DNA from: Flagellimonas pacifica
GTDB taxonomy: Bacteria; Bacteroidota; Bacteroidia; Flavobacteriales; Flavobacteriaceae
NCBI RefSeq assembly: GCF_900215465.1
Contig: NZ_OBEH01000007.1
Location: 106,844 to 170,843, forward strand
Length of the DNA stretch: 64,000 nucleotides
Direction: 5' to 3'
The notes under the pieces are model-generated. The model ran no database searches and was not told the origin of the DNA. It saw only the letters and a list, made by a program, of their open reading frames with translations. Both the position numbers and the translations under genes were made by a program. Shown here piece by piece: positions 40,598 through 50,046 of this stretch; positions within the stretch are counted from its first letter, which is position 1, and the number at the start of each line of letters is the position of its first letter.

Positions 40598-41121
40598 TGC
40601 CTGATTATCTATTAGAAAACCAAGCTACGGAGCGGCTGCTTTTTCGCAAAATACTTCCTTCGGATTTTGATGCTTGGCTTCCATTTTACCATGAACCAAA
40701 GTCTACTCAATATTGGGATGGACTTCCTTCTGACCCTGTTGAAGCATGCAAAATTCAATTTGATCGTATTTTTGAACGCTACGAAGAGGGCACCGGTGGA
40801 ATGAACGCCCTAATTTTAAAAGAAACAGGGCAACTAATAGGAATCTGTGGTCTTTTAATTCAAATTGTAGATGAAATTGAGGAATTGGAGATTGGCTATT
40901 CAGTTCTGCCGCAATACTGGCAACAGGGTTTCGGCATAGAGGCCGCTCAAAAGTGCAAGGAATTTGCCTTTGCCAATGATTTTGTTCCTTCTATAATTTC
41001 AATTATCCATATAGATAATATCCCTTCTCAAAAAGTTGCTTTAAAAAATGGAATGCATTTGGATAAAACCACTACTTACAAGGACAATCCTGTACACATT
41101 TTTAGGGTAAACCAAGGATAA
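40597..41121 (+). CDS. GNAT family N-acetyltransferase (RimJ/RimL-like)
   Basis: 174 residues. The fold follows the RimJ/RimL type: N-terminal TERLLFRKILPSDFDAWL, acetyl-CoA-binding segment ELEIGYSVLPQYWQQGFGIEAAQKC (motif Q/RxxGxG/A as QQGFGIEA), and SQKVALKNGMHL near the end. It probably acetylates an amino group on a small molecule or protein N-terminus; the substrate cannot be told. It overlaps the DUF192 gene by 1 bp, so translation is coupled. Confidence 0.9.
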   Translation: MPDYLLENQATERLLFRKILPSDFDAWLPFYHEPKSTQYWDGLPSDPVEACKIQFDRIFERYEEGTGGMNALILKETGQLIGICGLLIQIVDEIEELEIGYSVLPQYWQQGFGIEAAQKCKEFAFANDFVPSIISIIHIDNIPSQKVALKNGMHLDKTTTYKDNPVHIFRVNQG

Positions 41122-41152
41122 TCTTTATTTTGAAACATATTGGATTTACCAG

Positions 41153-42412
41153 ATGAACCAACCCAAAAACTACGCGATATTAATTGACAATAAGTCCCAA
41201 ACCAAAGTTTTGGTTTCTGATTTATTGAAAGGCATACTAAAAAATGATTTTCCAGCCTTGGACAAGCAAAGCGGATTGTTGTTTTCCCGATCGGAAGTTG
41301 AACGCTTTATGGACGAAGAAGAGCGCCATGGCACAAAGATAATCACGAAAAAATCTTCTCAGTCCTTAAAATCCATGAGCAGTGGTGAGCAAAAAAAAGC
41401 GTTGCTTGCCCATCAATTAACACAAGAACCAGGTTTTCTAGTGTTGGTCAATCCGTATGACAATCTTGATATTGTAACGCAGAGCTATCTACAGGAGCAA
41501 CTAGTTTCCATTGCAAAATCTATTTCCCTAGTTCAAATAGTAAGTAGATTGGATGATATTCTTCCAGATACCACAGATTTTTTTAAACTTGATGAAGGTG
41601 AGTTACTTTCATATTCAAACGCCAATATATTTTGGAAGGAGAATGCAAAAAAAAGCATTGAATTTACAGAAGTCATTCCTCCACCAATAGAACCCATTGT
41701 TGTAAAGGATGATGAATTGGTCAATTTTAAAAACGTTTCAGTAAGTTTTGATGAGCGTCAAGTATTGAACAACATTAATTGGACCGTGAAGAAAGGGGAA
41801 TTTTGGCAACTTATAGGCCCCAATGGTAGTGGCAAGACCACCTTACTCTCCATGATTACGGGAGATAGTCACAAAGGTTACGGACAAAATCTTACTCTTT
41901 TTGGACAAAAAAAAGGAAGTGGCGAGAGCGTTTGGGACCTCAAAGAAAAAATCGGATACTTCACTCCTGCCATGACCGATAAGTTCAATGGATATCATAC
42001 ATTGGAAAATATGGTAATTTCCGGAATTTATGATTCTATAGGACTTTACAAAAAAGCATCGGATCAAGCCAAACGTCTTGCGGGTTCTTGGGTTAAGTTG
42101 TTGCAATTGCAGGACAAACGAAAGAAACAATTTCATGAACTTACTTCGGGCGAAAAAAGACTTGTAATGACTGCAAGGGCCATGATCAAGCATCCTCCCC
42201 TACTCATTCTGGACGAACCCACTGCAGGGTTAGATGATGAAAACGCCGCCCTTTTTGTTTCATTGGTCAATAAAATTGCCCAAGAGAGTGAAACAGCCAT
42301 CATTTTTGTATCACACAGAAAAGAAATTGGATTAGACCCTCAATTTGATTACATTTTAGAGATGAAAAGTTCTGGTTCTGCCGGAAAAAAGATAACCCAT
42401 GCAAATAGTTGA
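41153..42412 (+). CDS. two-domain ABC ATPase (ModF-like), N-terminal half degenerate
   Basis: 419 residues with two ABC domains and no membrane segment. The C-terminal domain is intact: Walker A GPNGSGKTT (222-230), signature LTSGE (330-334), Walker B LLILDEP (350-356). The N-terminal half keeps a signature-like SSGEQ (76-80) but has no Walker A loop, and its Walker B is FLVLVNPYDNLD with Asn in place of the acidic pair. One site of the pair is therefore probably dead. The family contains ModF/PhrA-like proteins linked to molybdate and DNA repair; no such genes are nearby. It overlaps the next gene by 14 bp. Confidence 0.88.
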   Translation: MNQPKNYAILIDNKSQTKVLVSDLLKGILKNDFPALDKQSGLLFSRSEVERFMDEEERHGTKIITKKSSQSLKSMSSGEQKKALLAHQLTQEPGFLVLVNPYDNLDIVTQSYLQEQLVSIAKSISLVQIVSRLDDILPDTTDFFKLDEGELLSYSNANIFWKENAKKSIEFTEVIPPPIEPIVVKDDELVNFKNVSVSFDERQVLNNINWTVKKGEFWQLIGPNGSGKTTLLSMITGDSHKGYGQNLTLFGQKKGSGESVWDLKEKIGYFTPAMTDKFNGYHTLENMVISGIYDSIGLYKKASDQAKRLAGSWVKLLQLQDKRKKQFHELTSGEKRLVMTARAMIKHPPLLILDEPTAGLDDENAALFVSLVNKIAQESETAIIFVSHRKEIGLDPQFDYILEMKSSGSAGKKITHANS

Positions 42413-42914
42413 AGCATCAGTAAGGGAAGCTACCTACATTGCGCTTTTGGCAAGATTTACTTTTACGGAAACATTTGGACACTATTTTAAGGATAAAACC
42501 GATTTAGAAAATTATCTGCAACAAACTTTTAATGTAAAAAAGCTTAGAAATAGCCTTACCAAACCCAACAATATATTTTGGCTTGCTTATATTGATGATT
42601 TACCAGTAGGGTATGGCAAGTTAAAACTAAACTCTCCCTCCCATTTCATTACGGATAAAAATGTATGTCAACTTCAAAAGATATATGTGTTAAAAGATTT
42701 TTTATCCAAGAAAGTTGGTCTGGCTCTTCAAACCAAAATACTTGAAAGAGCAGTCAGCAGTCCAGCTCAGAAAATTTGGCTCTCTGTTTTAAAAAGTAAT
42801 GAGCGCGCTATTCAGTTTTATAAAAAGAATGGGTTTGAGACCATCGGCGACCATAATTTTCAGATTGGACAGGAACATTTTAAGTTTCAAGCGATGGCAA
42901 AAAACCTAAGATAA
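42399..42914 (+). CDS. GNAT family N-acetyltransferase
   Basis: 171 residues. N-terminal helices with ARFTFTETFGHYF, the acetyl-CoA site LQKIYVLKDFLSKKVGLALQTKIL (RxxGxG replaced by SKKVGLAL), and the final LKSNERAIQFYKKNGF, typical of GNAT strand and helix 5. The substrate is unknown; the spermidine/PaiA-like branch is a reasonable guess. It starts within the end of the ABC ATPase gene. Confidence 0.9.
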   Translation: MQIVEASVREATYIALLARFTFTETFGHYFKDKTDLENYLQQTFNVKKLRNSLTKPNNIFWLAYIDDLPVGYGKLKLNSPSHFITDKNVCQLQKIYVLKDFLSKKVGLALQTKILERAVSSPAQKIWLSVLKSNERAIQFYKKNGFETIGDHNFQIGQEHFKFQAMAKNLR

Positions 42915-42923
42915 AAATGTATT

Positions 42924-43247
42924 ATGGACGAAAAAGTTTTAAAAATCTATGATGAAGTAGTAGCGATTAACCTAAATTTTGAACGCAAAGGAAAAACCGT
43001 TCCTTACACCTCTGCCAACGGATATATGTTCTCATTGATCAATAAAGAAGGTGAATTGGGTATTCGACTTTCAAAAGAGGCTACCATTGAGTTTGACAAA
43101 GTTTTTGGTGCAAAACCATTTAAATCGCACGGAGCCACCATGCGAGAGTATGTGCTAATTCCTGAATCTTTATTGGCTGATCAAGAAACTCTTGGCAAAT
43201 ATCTTCAAAAGGGATACGAACATGTAATGTCCTTACCTCCCAAATAG
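42924..43247 (+). CDS. hypothetical protein, possibly TfoX N-terminal-like
   Basis: 107 residues. The pattern of a strand pair (TSANGYMFSLINKEGELGIRLSKEA) followed by YVLIPESLL and a final helix reminds me of TfoX_N domains, but the match is weak by eye. No signal peptide or catalytic motif. It is 9 bp after the GNAT gene and ends the run from folE. I cannot give a function. Confidence 0.65.
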   Translation: MDEKVLKIYDEVVAINLNFERKGKTVPYTSANGYMFSLINKEGELGIRLSKEATIEFDKVFGAKPFKSHGATMREYVLIPESLLADQETLGKYLQKGYEHVMSLPPK

Positions 43248-43375
43248 TATTTTCATGGGGTTTTATAATCTATTGAAACGTGAAAGGAAGAAACTGGTGT
43301 ACAAAATTGAATTGGAAATAGTATCAGACCTTGAAAAAGGTTAAAAACTTGGACAAACTCAGTTTGAAAACAATT

Positions 43376-43405
43376 AAAAAAGCCACTCTTTAGAGTGGCT
43401 TTTTT
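43376..43405. terminator. bidirectional rho-independent terminator
   Basis: Stem AAAAAAGCCACTC / GAGTGGCTTTTTT with a 4-base loop, between the gene ending at 43247 and secDF ending at 43427. Confidence 0.9.
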
Positions 43406-43426
43406 AATTTATCATCCTAAAATGGA

Positions 43427-46390
43427 TTATTCGTTAGCTCCCGCTATTTTCTTCTTCAATGCATCAAACATTATTGGAGTAGCAATAAACACAGAAGAAT
43501 ATGTACCCACAATAACACCTACGATCATAGCGAACATAAATCCTTGCAAGCTCTCACCGCCAAAAACAAAGATGGCCAAAAGCACTATCAAAGTAGTTAA
43601 AGAAGTATTCAACGTACGGCTTAATGTGCTATTCAATGCTTGATTAATGTTTTTTCCATTATTCCAACCTTTTAGGTTTACAATCTCTCTAATACGGTCA
43701 AAAACAACCACAGTATCATTCAAAGAGTAACCAATTACTGTTAGAATTGCCGCAATAAAGGCTTGGTCAATCTCCATGTTAAATGGCATAATGCTTCCTG
43801 TTAATGAGAATATGCCCAATACAATCATGACATCATGGAATACCGCAACAACAGCTCCCAATGAGAATTGCCATTTTCTAAATCTCAGCAAGATATATAG
43901 GAACACCACCGCCAAAGAACCAATAATGGCCAAGAAAGCATTGTTCTTAATATCATCAGCAATGGTAGGACCAACTTTAACAGATTGTAAGATTCCTAAA
44001 GATTTTTCAGATGCGCCAACGGTAAAGTCCTCAAAAGAAGTACCATCTGGTAAGTATTTTTGAAGCGAAGTGTATAGTTTGTCCTGAATTTCATTATCAA
44101 CTTCAATACCCTCTACATCTACTTTATACGGAGTGGTCACTTTTATCTGATTGGCTTCTCCAAAAGTTTTAACATTGGTTCCACTTCCAAAGACCGTATT
44201 TAATTCAGATGCAATTTCCGAAGGGTTAACCGCTTTTTCAAAACGAATTTGGTAGGAACGTCCCCCAACAAAATCAACACCCTGCTGTAATCCGGTGGTG
44301 AATAAGGAAAATATTCCAACACCAACCAAAATAAAGGAAACTACATATGCTATCTTACGTTTACCCAAGAAGTTGATATTCATATTCTTGAACAGGTTCT
44401 TGGTCAATCCCGTTGAGAAATCCAAGCTTCTTCCTTTTTTGGAAACATACCAGTCTACCAATAAACGGGTGATAAAGATTGCGGTAAACAGAGAGGTAAC
44501 AATACCAATCAATAAAGTCGTGGCAAATCCTTTAATTGGACCTGAGCCAAAAATGAAAAGGATAATCGCTGTAAGACCGGTTGTTATGTTTGCATCTAAA
44601 ATGGATGACAATGCATTACTGAAACCATCTGCAACGGCCTGCGCTTTTCCTTTTCCACGGGCCAATTCTTCTTTGACACGCTCAAATATCAATACGTTAG
44701 CATCCACCGACATACCAATAGTCAATACGATACCAGCAATACCTGGAAGGGTCAATACCGCTCCAAGACTTGTCAACACTCCAAAAATCAAAAGGATGTT
44801 CAATACTAAGGCGATATCGGCAAAGATTCCGGCTTTTCCGTAGTAGAACACCATCCATACCAATACAAATGCCATTGCAATCAAGAACGACATAAAACCG
44901 CTATCAATAGCTTCCTGACCCAAAGATGGACCAACAACTTCCGATTGAATGATTTCTGCTGAAGCGGGTAATTTACCCGCTCTCAATACATTTGCAATAT
45001 CCTTTGTTTCGTTAACGGTAAAAGTTCCGGTAATCTCAGAACGTCCTCCAGAAATTGGTCCACTAGAAACCCCAGGAGCCGTGTAGACTTTGTTATCCAA
45101 TACAATAGCAATACCAGTTTGGTTATTGAAGGCATCGCCTGTCAACTTCTCCCATTCCTTAGCACCACGCGTATTCATGGTCATACTTACCGCAGGCTTG
45201 TTGAACTGATCAAAAGTGTCTTGGGCATCAGAAACAACATCACCACTTATTCTAGGTGTGTTATCCCTATTAGATTTTAATGCATATAGTTCAGCAATCT
45301 CTGAATCTTTAGCTGACCTTTCCCATAAGAATTTGGTAAACTGTATATCGTTTGGCAAAAGTCGCTTGATTTCACGCATTCTAAGGTATCCCCCTATTTC
45401 AGCAGTATCCACAACCAAAACCCTTGCAATGGCGTGACTACCAGGGTTAGCAGGTATCAACTTGCTCAATAATGGATTAACCTGATTGGTTAAATCCAAA
45501 GAGTCTTGCGCAACATCAGATAAAAGGGAATCTATTTCCGATTCCGGCTTAGTGGTTTCTTCTTCGGATTCAACAGGTTCGAGAATATCCTTTAGTTTTT
45601 CATTGGCATTTACAAAGAAGGTACCCAAGCTTTGGTTACTCTGTGGGTAGGTTTCCCAGAATTCCAATTGTGCCGTACTTGACAACAATTCTTGAGCCCT
45701 TGCAATATCCCTGGCTCCAGGTAATTCAACCAAAATACGTCCTGAATTTCCTTCTCGCTGAATATTTGGTTGTGTTACTCCAAAACCATCAATACGTTCA
45801 CGAAGTACTTCAAAAGCAGAAACAATGGATTCATCAATCTTTGTTCTGATGATAGGTTTTACCTCATCATCGGTCATTTGAAAATTGACTACATCACTTA
45901 GACCCTTGTTGGCAAAAATATCAGGGGATGCCAGTTTGGTATCACCTTTTACATTATCAAAGGCATCAAAAAACAACTCCAAATAAGTATCAGGGCTATT
46001 TTTAGAAGCATTATCTGCATCTGCTAAAGCCTTATTGAAAATTGGATTTTTGGTGTTGTTGGCCAAACCTTTTAAGATATCCTTTACCGAAATCTGAAGG
46101 GTAACATTTATCCCTCCCTTAAGGTCCAATCCTTTGTTTAATTCTTTTTTCTTCGCGTCATCATAGCTGGTATAGCCCAAAACAGGGTTGGCACCAATGG
46201 AATCCAAATATGATGCTTCTAAAGCCTCACGCTTTGCCACATAATCTTCCTCAGCTTCCGTAATTTGGCTAATGGCGTAGGTTTCAGCATCCTTTTCCAA
46301 CTTACTTGTTATGAAAGTATAGGATAGCTGATAAATACTTACCAAACCAAAAAGCAGTGCGAAAAGCTTTATAAGTCCTTTATTTTGCAT
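43427..46390 (-). CDS. secDF: fused protein translocase subunit SecDF
   Basis: 987 residues: SecD (about 1-650) and SecF (about 665-987) in one chain, the usual form in Bacteroidota. N-terminal membrane helix, the periplasmic P1 domain with its head region (about 80-480, with RRIDGFGVTQPNIQREG as VLRERIDGFGV), six SecD helices including TIGMSVDANVLIFERVKEEL, then a second set with the SecF signature SLNDTVVVFDRIRE. It uses the proton gradient to complete protein export. Terminators and promoters on both sides make it a single-gene unit. Confidence 0.98.
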   Translation of the reverse strand: MQNKGLIKLFALLFGLVSIYQLSYTFITSKLEKDAETYAISQITEAEEDYVAKREALEASYLDSIGANPVLGYTSYDDAKKKELNKGLDLKGGINVTLQISVKDILKGLANNTKNPIFNKALADADNASKNSPDTYLELFFDAFDNVKGDTKLASPDIFANKGLSDVVNFQMTDDEVKPIIRTKIDESIVSAFEVLRERIDGFGVTQPNIQREGNSGRILVELPGARDIARAQELLSSTAQLEFWETYPQSNQSLGTFFVNANEKLKDILEPVESEEETTKPESEIDSLLSDVAQDSLDLTNQVNPLLSKLIPANPGSHAIARVLVVDTAEIGGYLRMREIKRLLPNDIQFTKFLWERSAKDSEIAELYALKSNRDNTPRISGDVVSDAQDTFDQFNKPAVSMTMNTRGAKEWEKLTGDAFNNQTGIAIVLDNKVYTAPGVSSGPISGGRSEITGTFTVNETKDIANVLRAGKLPASAEIIQSEVVGPSLGQEAIDSGFMSFLIAMAFVLVWMVFYYGKAGIFADIALVLNILLIFGVLTSLGAVLTLPGIAGIVLTIGMSVDANVLIFERVKEELARGKGKAQAVADGFSNALSSILDANITTGLTAIILFIFGSGPIKGFATTLLIGIVTSLFTAIFITRLLVDWYVSKKGRSLDFSTGLTKNLFKNMNINFLGKRKIAYVVSFILVGVGIFSLFTTGLQQGVDFVGGRSYQIRFEKAVNPSEIASELNTVFGSGTNVKTFGEANQIKVTTPYKVDVEGIEVDNEIQDKLYTSLQKYLPDGTSFEDFTVGASEKSLGILQSVKVGPTIADDIKNNAFLAIIGSLAVVFLYILLRFRKWQFSLGAVVAVFHDVMIVLGIFSLTGSIMPFNMEIDQAFIAAILTVIGYSLNDTVVVFDRIREIVNLKGWNNGKNINQALNSTLSRTLNTSLTTLIVLLAIFVFGGESLQGFMFAMIVGVIVGTYSSVFIATPIMFDALKKKIAGANE

Positions 46391-46428
46391 TGATTATTAA
46401 ATTTTTAGATGTTTTCTTAAACAGCGTG

Positions 46429-46436
46429 CAAATATA
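46429..46436 (-). promoter_or_regulatory. candidate -7 promoter box for secDF
   Basis: TATATTTG on the minus strand, 39 bp upstream of the ATG, with ATTGG about 20 bp further upstream as a possible -33 element. Confidence 0.58.
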
Positions 46437-46531
46437 TCATTTCCCATAAGATTTGCCAATAGAATTTGCGGGAATTGCAAATGGGCAGAGGATTCTGCCC
46501 ATTTATTTTAATTCGCTATTTGTCTTTTGGA

Positions 46532-47458
46532 TTATAGTTCCAGCAATCCATTGGTTTTTTTAACGCCTGCCGCGCTTTCTTGCATTTTGGCTTTTTCGGC
46601 ATCGCTCAGTTCTATCTCAACTACTTTTTCAATACCATTTCTCCCCAATAATACAGGTACACCGATGCAAATATCATTAAGTCCATATTCTCCTTCCAAA
46701 AGTGTGGAACAGGGGAACATTTTCTTCTGATCACAAGCAATGGCCTGCACCAAACCAGAAACCGCAGCCCCAGGAGCATACCAAGCACTCGTACCCAATA
46801 ATTTAGTCAACGTTGCTCCTCCTACTTTGGTTTCCTCAACCACCCATTGCATTTTTTCTTCTGAAATAAATTCAGAAACTTTTACACTGTTTCTAGTGGC
46901 ATGACCAATTAATGGTACCATGCCTTTATCACTGTGGCCACCAATTACCATTCCATCTATATCCGAAATTGGAGCTTCCAATGCCTCGGCCAATCTGTAT
47001 TTGAAACGGGCGCTGTCCAAAGCACCACCCATACCAATAATCCTATGTTTTGGCAGGCCAGTAGTTTTATGTACCAAATAGGTCATAGTATCCATTGGAT
47101 TACTTACCACAATTAAAATAACGTTTGGCGAGTGCTCCAAAAGACTAGCAGATACTGTTTTTACAATTCCAGCATTGATTCCGATCAATTCCTCACGAGT
47201 CATTCCAGGTTTACGAGGAATTCCAGAAGTAATTACCGCAATATCGCTACCAGCAGTTTTTGAATAATCGCTTGTACTCCCGGTTATTTTGGTATCAAAA
47301 CCATTCAAGGAGGCAGTTTGCATCAAATCCATTGCCTTTCCTTCGGCATATCCTTCTTTAATGTCCAATAAAACAACTTCAGATGCAAAGTTTTTCATTG
47401 CAATATACTCGGCACAGCTAGCTCCCACTGCACCTGCTCCAACTACGGTAACTTTCAT
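46532..47458 (-). CDS. mdh: malate dehydrogenase
   Basis: 308 residues of the LDH-like MDH type. It oxidises malate to oxaloacetate with NAD in the TCA cycle. Rossmann motif VVGAGAVGASCAEYIA (about 4-19), catalytic GGHSDKGMVPL (about 173-183, His) and the substrate Arg residues in GIPRKPGMTREEL. The mobile-loop RKPGMTR (two Arg residues) fits malate over lactate. Single gene, flanked by secDF and by a promoter box at 47485. Confidence 0.97.
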   Translation of the reverse strand: MKVTVVGAGAVGASCAEYIAMKNFASEVVLLDIKEGYAEGKAMDLMQTASLNGFDTKITGSTSDYSKTAGSDIAVITSGIPRKPGMTREELIGINAGIVKTVSASLLEHSPNVILIVVSNPMDTMTYLVHKTTGLPKHRIIGMGGALDSARFKYRLAEALEAPISDIDGMVIGGHSDKGMVPLIGHATRNSVKVSEFISEEKMQWVVEETKVGGATLTKLLGTSAWYAPGAAVSGLVQAIACDQKKMFPCSTLLEGEYGLNDICIGVPVLLGRNGIEKVVEIELSDAEKAKMQESAAGVKKTNGLLEL

Positions 47459-47484
47459 TTTTTTAGGTTTAAATTTTAATCGCT

Positions 47485-47492
47485 CAAAAATA
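47485..47492 (-). promoter_or_regulatory. candidate -7 promoter box for mdh
   Basis: TATTTTTG on the minus strand, 27 bp before the ATG; a T-rich stretch lies at the -33 position. Confidence 0.48.
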
Positions 47493-47704
47493 AGGCATTT
47501 AGGTCAGAAAAAAACTGACATTTGTCCATTTTAGACTCCATCGTTTTTCTTAAGACCTTGTAGGTAAAATAAACGTAATGTTAACAGAATGAGTAGTTCA
47601 ACGAAGAAACATGGTCAAACTCTACCATACATCGAATTTACTACAATAGTTCTTCCTTTAACACCGTTCTAATAGTCCCAAATCACAATTAACCTACTTT
47701 GCCT

Positions 47705-48073
47705 ATGAAAAAAATCTTTTCATTGCTATCAATTGTGTGCATTATTGCTATTAGCAACTGTACCAGTATTCCAGAAAATAATGACCCCATTTTGGGTATC
47801 TGGGCCAAAAGTTCTTCTTCAATTGATAACAAAAATGGAAACACCACTCGGGAAGAGTGGATTTTCAACGATGTATACCTAGGTAGATACCAACGTTACT
47901 CTAATTCCAAATTGACATTTTATACTGATTTTAAATGGTCTGAAGAGAATGGAGCTTATAACATTATTTATGCCGATGCAGAAGTTAATGATGTAACGGT
48001 TAACTTGGAAGAAACCAACGACCCTGAAGTTTTAGCCCTGGAGAATGGTTCTGTCTTCGCCACTAGGGAATAA
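47705..48073 (+). CDS. small hypothetical lipoprotein (lipocalin-like pattern)
   Basis: 122 residues from the ATG at 47705. Lipoprotein Cys19 (IAISNC), then a single small beta domain: DPILGIWAKSS at the start, followed by strands with REEWIFND and DFKWSEENGAYNI. The opening G-x-W resembles lipocalin-like or META-type domains, but I cannot assign a family. A TTG two codons upstream is a poorer start. It is followed by a terminator and stands alone. Confidence 0.68.
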   Translation: MKKIFSLLSIVCIIAISNCTSIPENNDPILGIWAKSSSSIDNKNGNTTREEWIFNDVYLGRYQRYSNSKLTFYTDFKWSEENGAYNIIYADAEVNDVTVNLEETNDPEVLALENGSVFATRE

Positions 48074-48100
48074 CCAAAGAAGGCACACCATATGAAAATA

Positions 48101-48128
48101 AAAAGCTCCTGCTCTCAGGGGCTTTTTT
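48101..48128 (+). terminator. rho-independent terminator
   Basis: AAAAGCTCCTG / CAGGGGCTTTT stem with one T-G pair and a CTCT loop, then eight Ts, 28 bp after the lipoprotein stop. Confidence 0.85.
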
Positions 48129-48213
48129 TTGCATTTTTGAAGTTTCACACTAAATATTTGACACTATTTCATATATTTAAGTGGCTCCCCTTCACATATA
48201 ACTATCTATATCT

Positions 48214-48774
48214 ATGAAAACTTTCATATACCTTGGGGGCTTATTCTTCCTTAATCTAATCACTATAAATCAAAGTGTTATTCCGTACCAATATTCTATA
48301 AGTATTTTAGACTGCGAAGCATTTTACAAGACTGCAATGGATGAAATGGTTGCTGACCAGAACAGTTTCATGGAAAAATACCTTAAAGGCGATGAAGGCG
48401 ATTACGCCAGACACTATGACTTTAAAAACAGTGTCTTAAAAATCAGCAATAAAAAAAATGGGATTGTTGTATTGGAAATCGATTTTATCCATGTGGGGCA
48501 TTTTGATGCAGAAAAAAGTGTTTGGCACTGGAGCTGGGAAGATGCCGATATTGACCCTAAACACGCTGAAAACTATAAAAAGGTAAAACAGTACGGGATA
48601 GAAAATGCATGTGATAAACTCACAGTAAAACAATGGCTAGGAAAAGAATTAAATGCTTGGGAAATGTCAGGAGCCGTCAACCACATTTTAAACGGAAAGG
48701 GTGCAGCTAGACACTACACCCATTCTGAATATAATTATGTTGTTTTTATGGATATTAGACCTAGGGTTGACTAA
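48214..48774 (+). CDS. secreted hypothetical protein, DUF6882-like
   Basis: 186 residues with an N-terminal hydrophobic segment (about 3-24) that may be a signal peptide. A WHWSWEDADIDPKH segment (about 105-118) followed by a helix KVKQYGIENACDKLT and a later helix AWEMSGAVNHIL match the layout I know from DUF6882 proteins. The function is unknown. It ends 2 bp before the end of the convergent DUF6588 gene, with no terminator between. Confidence 0.62.
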   Translation: MKTFIYLGGLFFLNLITINQSVIPYQYSISILDCEAFYKTAMDEMVADQNSFMEKYLKGDEGDYARHYDFKNSVLKISNKKNGIVVLEIDFIHVGHFDAEKSVWHWSWEDADIDPKHAENYKKVKQYGIENACDKLTVKQWLGKELNAWEMSGAVNHILNGKGAARHYTHSEYNYVVFMDIRPRVD

Positions 48775-48776
48775 TC

Positions 48777-49787
48777 CTACCTAAACCCAAAATTAACTCC
48801 AAAGGTCAAAGTACTGAATTCAGCAATGTTATAATCTGCGTTAAGACGAAAAAAACCAAGTTTCAATTTGGTTCCAATATTACCTGAAACACCGCTTACC
48901 TTGTTATTTATCATAAATGGGTCGTTATAAACTATGTCAGGCCCTGCAGTCTCCACTTCATATCTACCCAATATATTGGTATCGGATTTTCCAGTGATGT
49001 AATTCAGTCCTCCATAGAAGTTAATTACCGGTAAACGGGTTGATACAACTGCAGCAAAATTCCATGAGCTAAACTTGGTATCAATGCGTTGGTTTTCTCC
49101 AGAAACTGCTCCGGTATCCGTAAAATCGTATTCTCCACTTAGGTTGGTATATCCTATCACGGCTGAGATTGCAACTGGCAACAATTTATCTGCTGGAAGA
49201 TGTTTGGTAAAATCATGTTGTATTCCAAACCCATAAAGTCCAATGGAAACATCATCCGTATTTATTTTAGGTAAAAACCTTGCTTTAACCTCCGTGCCTT
49301 TGATTAGGCCAACACTTGCCTGAATATATCCAGAAGGAACAAAATTCAGATCTTCTGAAGATAAACCTGAAGGGAGTTCAAATTGAGCACTTACTTGCTG
49401 TCCTTCAATGGTTGCATTAATGGCAACATCCACCCCTTCAATATCTCCAAGGGCCGTTGCCACTTCTTTAGAACTACTACCGTCTACAAATTGTACATTT
49501 TCGTAGTCAGCTGTATTTAGGGTAAAGGATTTTTTATTTGATTTATTCTTGAAACCTGTAATGTTACCAACAATTGAGATTTCAAATCCAGCTAAAGGTT
49601 TGGCGTCGGCCGTATTGTACCATCCATTTGAAATACTATAAATCCCTGCTTCCGTAACAGGAGCCAGCCAACTTGTAGTAAAACGTTCGGCATCATTAAG
49701 ACCCGCCGCTAAGAGGTCATTGAGGTTAGATTGTGCCATTCCAAAGGAAAAACTACACAAAGCGAGCAAAAGAACTATTCTTTTCAT
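48777..49787 (-). CDS. DUF6588 family outer-membrane-type protein
   Basis: 336 residues. A signal peptide (about 1-19, FSFGMAQ) is followed by a DUF6588-type N-terminus (NLNDLLAAGLNDAERFTTSWLAPVTEA as NLNDLLAAGLNDAERF, WLAPVTEAG) and a strand-rich region ending FSTLTFGVNFGFR. Alternating strands with aromatic girdles suggest an outer-membrane barrel of about 12 strands. Function unknown; such proteins are common in flavobacteria. Confidence 0.82.
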   Translation of the reverse strand: MKRIVLLLALCSFSFGMAQSNLNDLLAAGLNDAERFTTSWLAPVTEAGIYSISNGWYNTADAKPLAGFEISIVGNITGFKNKSNKKSFTLNTADYENVQFVDGSSSKEVATALGDIEGVDVAINATIEGQQVSAQFELPSGLSSEDLNFVPSGYIQASVGLIKGTEVKARFLPKINTDDVSIGLYGFGIQHDFTKHLPADKLLPVAISAVIGYTNLSGEYDFTDTGAVSGENQRIDTKFSSWNFAAVVSTRLPVINFYGGLNYITGKSDTNILGRYEVETAGPDIVYNDPFMINNKVSGVSGNIGTKLKLGFFRLNADYNIAEFSTLTFGVNFGFR

Positions 49788-49969
49788 CTTGTAAAATTTT
49801 TCCTAAAACTATAAAACTCACCTAGCAGGAGCGATTTTTTGTTGTGAAACACCATTATCTATGCATTTAATGTTTACTTGGTGTTGGCAATTTTTAACGT
49901 ATTCCCTTAAAAACCCGCTGTAAAAAAGCTTTCTGATGACATTTTATTGGTATAGCCCAGTTGTCTGTC

Positions 49970-49987
49970 GACCCAAGGTTATGGGTC
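49970..49987 (+). promoter_or_regulatory. small hairpin in the leader of the S9-like hydrolase gene
   Basis: GACCCA / TGGGTC arms with a 6-base loop, 59 bp upstream of the ATG. It is followed by a T-rich stretch, so it may be a weak terminator or attenuator. Confidence 0.25.
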
Positions 49988-50046
49988 AGCTATTCTTTTT
50001 GTCCTTATAAAACCAATTATCTACTTTTCATTTCAAATCGTTCATT

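Noticed and set aside
44295..44843. 182-codon open frame on the plus strand
   Set aside because: Antisense to secDF, whose coding is certain; the composition is the mirror of membrane helices.
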